Below, one piece after another: positions 1 to 5,947 of a DNA stretch of 20,663 nt. Where the stretch lies: positions 1 to 20,663 of IMG/VR virus record IMGVR_UViG_3300025120_000718; one strand, given 5' to 3'. Both the position numbers and the translations under genes were made by a program. The notes under the pieces are model-generated. The model searched no databases. It was not told where the DNA came from and saw only the letters and a list, made by a program, of their open reading frames with translations. The DNA comes from a virus. The number at the start of each line of letters is the position of its first letter. Position 1 is the stretch's first letter.

Positions 1-64
1 CATCCTGAAAACGAATTTGTCTTCCGTCATTAGGTGGAGTTTTAAATTTTTCTAATAAGCTCAT
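1..64 (-). CDS. N-terminal fragment of next structural gene (partial)
   Basis: The first 21 residues of a protein that continues beyond the left window edge. It starts with ATG at 64 and reads MSLLEKFKTPPNDGRQIRFQ, then D. The start is supported by its position 25 bases after the tape-measure stop and by the AATATTTATA motif 15 bases upstream. In contractile phages the gene after the tape measure usually encodes a tail-tip or baseplate component, so that role is plausible from position alone. The fragment is too short to assign a family. Confidence 0.6.
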   Translation of the reverse strand, partial: MSLLEKFKTPPNDGRQIRFQD

Positions 65-79
65 AATATGTTATTTGGT

Positions 80-89
80 TATAAATATT
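80..89 (-). promoter_or_regulatory. Candidate late promoter motif before the left-edge gene
   Basis: The coding strand reads AATATTTATA, 15 bases upstream of the ATG at 64 and directly beside the tape-measure stop codon (90-92). It is an exact match to the motif repeated through the window. Confidence 0.5.
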
Positions 90-2201
90 TTAAATTGAAT
101 ACTGTCGTTGATTAAGTACATTAGGTACTTGTAATCTAGATGATACCCTACCTCCATCTAAATTGATATTGGCTTGTGATGCTCCATCTCTTACTGCTGA
201 TGCTATAGCTTTAATATCACCTCTAGATAAACCTGCATTTCTTCCTAAATTAGTTCCAGCAATTACTGTATCATCATTATTAAGTTGAATAGATCCTTTT
301 GGTGTTAATAATGTTCTTTTTCCATATCCTTGGGAAACCATATCATCTGCAAATACACCTTGTAATGCAACATAACTAGCTGCCATAGTTCCAATAATTG
401 CTGCTGCTCCTAATGGAGTTAGTCCTACACTTGCTAGGGCAGTTGATATTGCGGCGAATCTCATATTTTTAGCAAATAATGCTGAGAATATAGCTCCCTC
501 TTTGAACATTTTAATAAGTCTAAATGCGTAAGTTCCAGTTATTAAACCCATAGTAATAGATATTCCCGAAGTATTAGCAAATATTGCTGCAAAATCTTCA
601 AGTATAGGTGCTAAAGTTTGACTTAAAGATTGTAAGGAGGTTTGGATAGATTGTTGTGCCGAGAGTTGTTTTGCTGATTCTAATCCAATATCTGCTACAG
701 CTGCCGCTTGTCCAAGTGATGCACCTTCTGCTCTTTGTTGCAAAAATACTGCCTTAGCTAAATCGGGAACACTTAAACCAATAGCTGATGCAATAGCCTC
801 CTGTTGTATTCTATTTCCAGTGGCAAAAGTTGCTATAATCTCTTCATTATTACCTATTTCTTTTATTAAACCATTATAATCATTAGTTAAAGCAAATAAT
901 CTTGCTCTTTCTAGATTTAATTGTTTTCCTGTAAGTAATTCTGCTTCAAATTCCGCAGTAATAGAAGATTCAATATCTAATAATGAAGATGCTATTTGAT
1001 CTACTTGTTGTAGATTTAAACCTAATTGTTTTGCATTAGCAGCAGCTTTGCCTAAAGCAACTATATTCCCTTGAAATCTAAGTGCTATTTCTGCTGAAAT
1101 TTGACCTATATCTTCAAAAATTTGTCTTCTATTTAATTCAGCAGGTATTGCCTTAAATAATGCCTCAGTTTGTTGGTTTAAATTATTACCCGCTACTTCA
1201 GAAAATAGAGCTAAATTACCAGCAGATTCAGCAGATAATCCAAATAATTTAGTTAATTCGGCTATTTCTTGTATTGTTTCCGGAGAAAAAGCAGCCTGAG
1301 CGTTTAGGCCTAATTGTTCTGTTAATTCAACTTGGGTGGAAATTAAATCTACTGCTGTAATAAGATCTATATTAAGATCAGCTTGTAAATTTACTTGACT
1401 ACCTATTAATCTTCTAAATTCAGTTGCTTTTTCATTAACTTTACCAATTGAAGCTGCTAACCCACCTACACTTAAAGTTAATAAATTTGAAAATTTTGTA
1501 GTTTCATCTACGGCTTTTCCTATTTGTTTAAAAGAATTCGCCTCTTCTTTTAATTCCTCTAATCTTTCCTGGTCTGTTTCTTCAAGCTTATCTAGTTCTT
1601 TACCTTGTGATTTTAATTCTTTTTTAAAAATATCCAATGCGGATTTAGCATTAGGAAGATCTTTAGCTATTTTAGCAAATGGGTTAGCAAAACCTATATT
1701 TTCAAGTAATTTACCAAGCCCACCTATACCTGTAGTAATAAGATCAATATTATTTTCATTTTTCTTAAGTACCTCTCCTAATTGGGTTGTTAAATCTATA
1801 GATTTAGCATTCTCTTTATTAACTGCTTTTAAAGTTTCCTCAATTCTGTTTTCATTTTTTAACCTATTAAAAGAGGCCGTTGTAGATATCTCGGCATATC
1901 TTGAGTTTAAGAGAGTAAGTTTATTTTGAGCAGTCTGAATGTCTCTTTGTTTGGCATCACCGGCAATTATTTTTTCTTTAAGTCTAGAAACTACACCAGT
2001 TTCTCTACTAATTTCTTTGGTTATTGCTCTTAATTCTCTTAATGTTTCTTTATCCTGGGCTATATCAAAAGGATCTCCACCTTCTGATCCCACTGTTTTT
2101 ATAGTTTCATTAAGTCTACCTATAAGAGAAGTTACTGTATCTTTAAAGATAGCTTCTACTTCTTTTCTACTTAAACCAGTATCTTGATCTCCTTTTGCCA
2201 T
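90..2201 (-). CDS. Tail tape measure protein
   Basis: A 703-residue tape measure, which sets tail length and occupies the tail tube lumen before DNA ejection. The first half is strongly helical and charged, with coiled-coil character over roughly residues 50-270. The middle is Ala/Leu/Gln-rich helical repeat. A hydrophobic Gly/Ala/Ile zone at about 545-615 could hold membrane-inserting segments. The C-terminal part contains GYGKRTLLTPKGSIQLNN followed by DDTVIAGTNL, a motif I associate with tape measures of Bacteroidota and marine phages. Position supports the call: it follows the overlapping chaperone frames, as in most tailed phages. By the usual relation of about 1.5 angstrom per residue the tail would be near 100 nm, which is an inference. 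The start follows TATATTTATA by 13 bases and lacks a Shine-Dalgarno sequence. Confidence 0.88.
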   Translation of the reverse strand: MAKGDQDTGLSRKEVEAIFKDTVTSLIGRLNETIKTVGSEGGDPFDIAQDKETLRELRAITKEISRETGVVSRLKEKIIAGDAKQRDIQTAQNKLTLLNSRYAEISTTASFNRLKNENRIEETLKAVNKENAKSIDLTTQLGEVLKKNENNIDLITTGIGGLGKLLENIGFANPFAKIAKDLPNAKSALDIFKKELKSQGKELDKLEETDQERLEELKEEANSFKQIGKAVDETTKFSNLLTLSVGGLAASIGKVNEKATEFRRLIGSQVNLQADLNIDLITAVDLISTQVELTEQLGLNAQAAFSPETIQEIAELTKLFGLSAESAGNLALFSEVAGNNLNQQTEALFKAIPAELNRRQIFEDIGQISAEIALRFQGNIVALGKAAANAKQLGLNLQQVDQIASSLLDIESSITAEFEAELLTGKQLNLERARLFALTNDYNGLIKEIGNNEEIIATFATGNRIQQEAIASAIGLSVPDLAKAVFLQQRAEGASLGQAAAVADIGLESAKQLSAQQSIQTSLQSLSQTLAPILEDFAAIFANTSGISITMGLITGTYAFRLIKMFKEGAIFSALFAKNMRFAAISTALASVGLTPLGAAAIIGTMAASYVALQGVFADDMVSQGYGKRTLLTPKGSIQLNNDDTVIAGTNLGRNAGLSRGDIKAIASAVRDGASQANINLDGGRVSSRLQVPNVLNQRQYSI

Positions 2202-2214
2202 GGATATTATTTAA

Positions 2215-2224
2215 TATAAATATA
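2215..2224 (-). promoter_or_regulatory. Candidate late promoter motif before tape measure
   Basis: TATATTTATA on the coding strand, 13 bases before the tape-measure ATG. It begins where the U-tract of the preceding terminator ends, so it would restart transcription just after termination. Confidence 0.5.
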
Positions 2225-2251
2225 AAAAATGCCTACTTTTTAGTAGGCATT
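2224..2251 (-). terminator. Intrinsic terminator overlapping the end of the chaperone frame
   Basis: A perfect 10-bp stem (2228-2237 with 2242-2251) with a 4-base loop, followed on the minus strand by a U-run (2229-2224). The hairpin is part of the coding sequence: its arms encode the last residues (MPTKK) and hold the stop codon at 2233-2235. Confidence 0.8.
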
Positions 2252-2550
2252 GAAGTATTATAAGCACCTGAGGTATTAACACCAGGTCTTAATATATCTT
2301 TAGATGATTTATTTTGAAGTTTATTTTGAGATTTATCTATATCCTCTTTTTCTTTTTGGTAATGCTCTTGCATTGTTTTAAAAGTAAAATTTCTTAACCA
2401 TATAGGCATATTGTAAACAGTATGCCAATCATAGCCACCATTACCATGAAAAACTATTTGATGAATTTGAGAAAATAGAATTTGTCTATATTCCTGCGTC
2501 AGGCCAAAAAAAGTTAAGATTAATGGGGATAGTGATGTCCTCCTCGCCAT
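2233..2550 (-). CDS. Tail assembly chaperone, downstream (T-like) frame
   Basis: A 105-codon frame overlapping the 3' end of the gp26-type gene by 65 bases in the +1 frame. The part beyond the overlap encodes about 90 residues with YDWHTVYNMPIWLRNFTF, a pattern resembling the downstream domain of tail chaperone pairs (lambda T-like; T4-type gp51-like proteins), then a charged Lys/Gln-rich tail. It can be made in two ways. Ribosomes may shift frame at the seven-T run (2512-2506), giving a 341-residue fusion of 251 upstream residues plus 90. Alternatively there is separate initiation at the ATG at 2550, which has only a GGGGAAG stretch touching it. Being nested between a G-like gene and the tape measure is the standard context for G/GT chaperones. 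The true N-terminus is uncertain and may be the fusion only. Confidence 0.7.
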   Translation of the reverse strand: MARRTSLSPLILTFFGLTQEYRQILFSQIHQIVFHGNGGYDWHTVYNMPIWLRNFTFKTMQEHYQKEKEDIDKSQNKLQNKSSKDILRPGVNTSGAYNTSMPTKK

Positions 2551-3259
2551 CTTCCCCGATGTATTTTAAATTTATATCTGGTGATATAGATCTTATTTCT
2601 TCTCTAAAAGTTCTTGCATCTCTTGCTAATAAATAATTATCAACAAATTCTCTAATATCTTTTTTATCCGTATTTCCATCTATAGAAATAATCATATGTT
2701 TTAATCTAGTAGATATAGAGGGGTTAGAATCTTTGTTGATTTTTTGTAAACCTTTTATTTCCTTATCTATAGCAGTTTCATCACCATGAGTAAGTAATTT
2801 ATATTTAACTAATGTATTTGATGTTGGTAATGTAAATTCAAATTCATTTACTCCTTCTGTTTTTATGTTTTTTGAATCTAAATTTTTATCTTTTAAAGTA
2901 CTTAAATCTACTTCATATTCACTAGTTAAACCAGTATTTGGATTTGTTGCTTTAAATTTATAATCTTTACCGTAACCTAATACTCTTGATGCAATCATTA
3001 ATGCATTTTTATCTCCTAGTAATAAATCATTATAATCTATTTTAGATACTATTAATGACTCTATTAATTTATCAAATACTATACCTTGAGCAATGTAATT
3101 TTGATTTGTTAATATATCTTCTTCTTTAGCCGTCATGTATTTCATCTCTATTTTACCAGATGATAATGGGCTATCTTTAGGATATAATAATCCTTTAGAA
3201 GGTAATTCAACTATTTCGGTGGGAAATTTAAATTTTGATTCTGTAACTTTTTCTTCCAT
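2486..3259 (-). CDS. gp26: Tail/baseplate assembly protein, T4 gp26-like
   Basis: A 257-residue protein resembling the T4 baseplate family that contains gp26. The N-terminus has the signature ELPSKGLLYP (about residues 18-27), followed by a region rich in charged helices and ending in INLNFFWPDAGI. In many T4-type marine phages this gene lies before a short gp51-like gene and acts as assembly factor for the hub and tail initiator. Its place here, after the tube gene and before the tape measure with an overlapping second frame, is that of the lambda G chaperone, so it probably chaperones the tape measure during assembly. It starts 25 bases after a TATATTTATA motif, without a Shine-Dalgarno sequence. 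Residues F250-F251 lie on the T7 run where a shift would join it to the next frame. The unshifted product adds only six residues before the stop. Confidence 0.75.
   Translation of the reverse strand: MEEKVTESKFKFPTEIVELPSKGLLYPKDSPLSSGKIEMKYMTAKEEDILTNQNYIAQGIVFDKLIESLIVSKIDYNDLLLGDKNALMIASRVLGYGKDYKFKATNPNTGLTSEYEVDLSTLKDKNLDSKNIKTEGVNEFEFTLPTSNTLVKYKLLTHGDETAIDKEIKGLQKINKDSNPSISTRLKHMIISIDGNTDKKDIREFVDNYLLARDARTFREEIRSISPDINLKYIGEDGEEDITIPINLNFFWPDAGI
2506..2512 (-). other. Candidate programmed ribosomal frameshift site (T7 run)
   Basis: The coding strand reads AAC TTT TTT TGG in the upstream frame and ACT TTT TTT GGC in the downstream frame. A +1 or -2 slip on the seven T residues moves ribosomes from the gp26-like frame into the T-like frame. 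A -1 slip would meet TGA within three codons. The site lies in the last 27 bases of the upstream gene. Confidence 0.55.
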
Positions 3260-3284
3260 GTTTTAATAACTTATTATTTGTGGA

Positions 3285-3294
3285 TATAAATATA
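3285..3294 (-). promoter_or_regulatory. Candidate late promoter motif before the chaperone gene
   Basis: TATATTTATA, 25 bases before the ATG at 3259 and only a few bases beyond the U-tract of the tail-tube terminator. Confidence 0.5.
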
Positions 3295-3298
3295 TAAG

Positions 3299-3327
3299 AA
3301 AAAAAAAGGTGTTCCGAAGAACACCTT
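3299..3327 (-). terminator. Intrinsic terminator after tail tube gene, UUCG tetraloop
   Basis: A perfect 9-bp stem (3306-3314 with 3319-3327). On the transcribed strand the loop is UUCG closed by C-G, a very stable tetraloop, and a run of U residues follows (3307-3299). It lies 21 bases after the tube stop codon and would uncouple abundant tube mRNA from the chaperone gene. Confidence 0.88.
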
Positions 3328-3348
3328 AGGGTATGGAGAGTTGGGTAA

Positions 3349-3834
3349 TTAAAAGTTTAGGATACAATAATCCATAGCTATTGTGATATCTAGGCTAACT
3401 GCTGCTTCAGCACTCCAATCGTATTCTCCAAAAGTTGCTGTTTTACAATATGCGCCTTTTATAACCCATTGAGATACTACATCTCCTACAGGTCCTAAAA
3501 TATCTAGCTGAATGTCTTTTTTGTAGAAATCGGAGTAACCGTCTCTACCTGTTACGCTTTCATGCGCTAATCTTGCCCATTCCATTACGGCTTGTGCACC
3601 GGATGGAGTTACAGGGTCATATAGTGATAAAGTCATATCATTCCATCTTACTTTACCTTTTACTTTTCTATATACATTTATATGATCTAATACCACCTCA
3701 CCAGCGTCAAATCCAGGAGCAGAAGCAGTCTTTACTAAGTATGATGGAATACCATCGATAAACATAATAAATCTATTTTGCACCTTTGGTTCAAAGGCGG
3801 TGAACATTATTTCATTTGGATCTTTTACTGCCAT
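3349..3834 (-). CDS. gp19: Tail tube protein, T4 gp19-like
   Basis: A 161-residue protein of the T4 gp19 tail tube family, which forms the inner tube of the contractile tail as stacked hexameric rings. Supporting features are the length (T4 gp19 is 163 residues), the N-terminal NRFIMFIDGIPSYLVKTASAPGF segment with the strand-turn after DGIPSYLV typical of tube proteins, the KVRWNDMTLSLYDP strand, and the C-terminal GEYDWSAEAAVSLDITIA strand pair. It lies directly downstream of the sheath gene, as in T4, with 29 bases between them. The start follows an AATATTTATA motif by 13 bases and lacks a Shine-Dalgarno sequence. Confidence 0.92.
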   Translation of the reverse strand: MAVKDPNEIMFTAFEPKVQNRFIMFIDGIPSYLVKTASAPGFDAGEVVLDHINVYRKVKGKVRWNDMTLSLYDPVTPSGAQAVMEWARLAHESVTGRDGYSDFYKKDIQLDILGPVGDVVSQWVIKGAYCKTATFGEYDWSAEAAVSLDITIAMDYCILNF

Positions 3835-3847
3835 TTTTATTGTTTAT

Positions 3848-3857
3848 TATAAATATT
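3848..3857 (-). promoter_or_regulatory. Candidate late promoter motif before tail tube
   Basis: AATATTTATA, 13 bases before the tube ATG, filling most of the 29-base gap after the sheath stop. Confidence 0.5.
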
Positions 3858-3863
3858 ATGTTT

Positions 3864-5636
3864 TTAAATTTCTACCCCAGTTGGTGTAACGTTAAAGTCT
3901 AGAATTATAAATTCAGCCGTTCTTGTTGGTTGAATAAATACTTGACCTACTAATTGGTTTCTATCTATTACATCTGGTGTATTATTAGTATCATCCATTA
4001 CAACTCTAAACGAGAATATACCTTGTCTTTGTTGTACTGATTCTAAGTATGGATTAACTTGGTTTAAGAATCTACCTCTTGTGGCAGCTGTATTTTGTTC
4101 AAATAATAATCCTTCACCAATTTGACCAATTACTCTTTTAAGCTCTATTAATAATCTTCTAACATTTACTCTATCTAACGCTGTAGATTTTGTTTGTAGT
4201 GTTTTCTGACCAAATATAGTTGGACCTTGTCCTGGGAAAGAAGCAATCGGATTAACTTTTCCTAAATATAATTTATCTCTATCAGATGGAGTTAATTTTC
4301 TTTCTGCTTGAATTGCACCTACTACACCACCTCTATTAAATCCTGCTGGAGCGAACCATTCAGCACCTAATCTATCGTTAGTAGTATAGACAGCTGGTAT
4401 TAGTGTTGAAGCAGGTACCTGTACTAATTTATTAGTTTCAGGTGATAGTGCTTGAACCCATGGCCAGTATGTAGCTGCAAAGCTAGAATCTACTGTTGCT
4501 GCAGATGTAATTGCTTGGTTTATAGTTGATCCATAATTTCTAGGATCAATTACTGCAATTGAATCTCCTCTTTCTGTTACAGTTGATATAGCTGTTGTTG
4601 TTGCTATAGCACCGTTTTGCATATTAACACCTGGGAGTGTTAAAATTTCAAAATCATATTCGTCTTTATTTTCTAATAAGTTTAGTGAAGCTGTATAGTT
4701 AGCTGCAACTAATCCTTGAATTGAATCTGATGCTATTTCATCATTCATTTTTAATTTAATAGCACCTGTTCCTTTACCAAATGTGTGGCCTGCTGCACCA
4801 CCAAAGGCTCCTTCTTCTCCTGCGTTATTTAATGAGCCACTTCCTAATTGTGGTAATGATGAAGTATATTCTGGTTTGAAGTTACCTTCATTATCTAAAT
4901 AATTAATAGTAGGGTTAATTACTGATTTAACTCTTACAAATCTACTATTATTTAGGTAAGATCCTGTAATTTGAATAAAATTATTACCATCACTATCTGT
5001 ATCAAAGTTTCTAGTTTGGTTACCAATAACTGATTCAATATAATTTGTTGAATTTGGATCTAATGATAAATTAGTCCAAGTTTCTAAAACAACTTTATTA
5101 GCTGTTGTATCATCTCCTCTTCTAACTAATAAATTAAATGTACCACTTCCAGAATCTACATTAGCAATTTCAAATCTTAAGTTATCTGTAGATCCAGATA
5201 CTAAAGAACCACTAGTAGAAACAGCACCTCTATTATTCATTAATTCTCCTTTTGAGATTGATTCTAATGTAAAGGATCCTGTTTTATGATCGTTTGAAGC
5301 ATAGCTACGACTAATACCAAGACCACAAATAGATGCAGTTGCTGGTAAAAATGTGCCAGATACTATTCTAGTAATTAACATTGTTTCACCTCCTGCTTGG
5401 AAGTAATTATAGGCAGAAATTGAAGTTAAGTATTCAAAAGTAATACTTGCGCTTTCAAATGAACCACCAAATTTATTTTTGTATTCACTATATGAAGTTA
5501 CTAAAGTTGGAATATTCACAGGACCTTTTGTAGTTGGACCTAATATAGCAGCAGCAGCAACAACTGGACCTTGTGTGATCTGTGTTTGATCGTTTTCACG
5601 TGTTAGTACACCAGGGGATAATAAAGTTTCAGCCAT
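3864..5636 (-). CDS. gp18: Contractile tail sheath protein, T4 gp18-like
   Basis: A 590-residue sheath subunit that contracts around the tube to drive it into the host envelope. The N-terminus has the typical SPGVLTRENDQTQ start and GPVVAAAAILGPTTKGPVN, followed by VTSYSEYKNKFGG. The C-terminal conserved domain contains RRLLIELKRVIGQIGEG, FLNQVNPYLESVQQRQG and a final NQLVGQVFIQPTRTAEFI segment followed by a terminal beta strand. Residues of about 100-330 form the variable Ser/Gly-rich surface insertion. It is somewhat shorter than T4 gp18 (659 residues). The tube gene follows immediately. The start ATG at 5636 lies 22 bases after a motif variant (TATATTTATC). Confidence 0.93.
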   Translation of the reverse strand: MAETLLSPGVLTRENDQTQITQGPVVAAAAILGPTTKGPVNIPTLVTSYSEYKNKFGGSFESASITFEYLTSISAYNYFQAGGETMLITRIVSGTFLPATASICGLGISRSYASNDHKTGSFTLESISKGELMNNRGAVSTSGSLVSGSTDNLRFEIANVDSGSGTFNLLVRRGDDTTANKVVLETWTNLSLDPNSTNYIESVIGNQTRNFDTDSDGNNFIQITGSYLNNSRFVRVKSVINPTINYLDNEGNFKPEYTSSLPQLGSGSLNNAGEEGAFGGAAGHTFGKGTGAIKLKMNDEIASDSIQGLVAANYTASLNLLENKDEYDFEILTLPGVNMQNGAIATTTAISTVTERGDSIAVIDPRNYGSTINQAITSAATVDSSFAATYWPWVQALSPETNKLVQVPASTLIPAVYTTNDRLGAEWFAPAGFNRGGVVGAIQAERKLTPSDRDKLYLGKVNPIASFPGQGPTIFGQKTLQTKSTALDRVNVRRLLIELKRVIGQIGEGLLFEQNTAATRGRFLNQVNPYLESVQQRQGIFSFRVVMDDTNNTPDVIDRNQLVGQVFIQPTRTAEFIILDFNVTPTGVEI

Positions 5637-5658
5637 TTTATTCAGTTATTTTATCAGT

Positions 5659-5668
5659 GATAAATATA
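5659..5668 (-). promoter_or_regulatory. Candidate late promoter motif before tail sheath
   Basis: TATATTTATC, differing from the common form in the first and last bases, 22 bases before the sheath ATG. It lies within the 51-base gap after the small coiled-coil gene. Confidence 0.42.
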
Positions 5669-5687
5669 TAAGAAATTTATAAAAACA

Positions 5688-5945
5688 TTAGTTGGTAGGA
5701 ATAATTTCACCTGTTTTTAAATCAATTTGGGAATTCCCATATTTTTCTTTTAGATTATCACCTAATTCTTTTTCTTCGTTAATTAATTTTTCGTATTCAA
5801 GATCTATAATCTCTTTTTCTTTTTTAATATTTAATTTTTTTAACTCTAATTGTCCTAATCTAATGGTAACATTTTGAATATTATCCTGAAAGTTCTTTAT
5901 TAAATCAAGTTCTTCTTGAGTTGCTTTATTTTCTTGTATTGCCAT
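5688..5945 (-). CDS. Small coiled-coil protein of unknown function
   Basis: An 85-residue protein. Residues 8-70 form one long, highly charged helix with hydrophobic spacing typical of a coiled coil (segments such as LGQLELKKLNIKKEKEI). It ends in a short Gly-containing strand-like tail, QIDLKTGEIIPTN. It begins two bases after the stop of the S74 fibre gene (TAG, two bases, ATG) and has no motif of its own, so it is probably translated by coupling to the fibre mRNA. Co-expression with the fibre and position before the sheath suggest a role as a fibre chaperone or attachment factor. That is inference; I do not recognise a named family. Confidence 0.75.
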   Translation of the reverse strand: MAIQENKATQEELDLIKNFQDNIQNVTIRLGQLELKKLNIKKEKEIIDLEYEKLINEEKELGDNLKEKYGNSQIDLKTGEIIPTN

Positions 5946-5947
5946 AA

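Noticed and set aside
2233-2550. The 105-codon frame as a sequencing-error split of one gene
   Set aside because: A homopolymer error at the T7 run is possible, but the overlapping two-frame layout before a tape measure is the normal chaperone pattern, so programmed shifting is preferred.
3573-3761. Plus-strand open frame opposite the tail tube gene
   Set aside because: A shadow of a conserved minus-strand gene, without start context or recognisable protein features.
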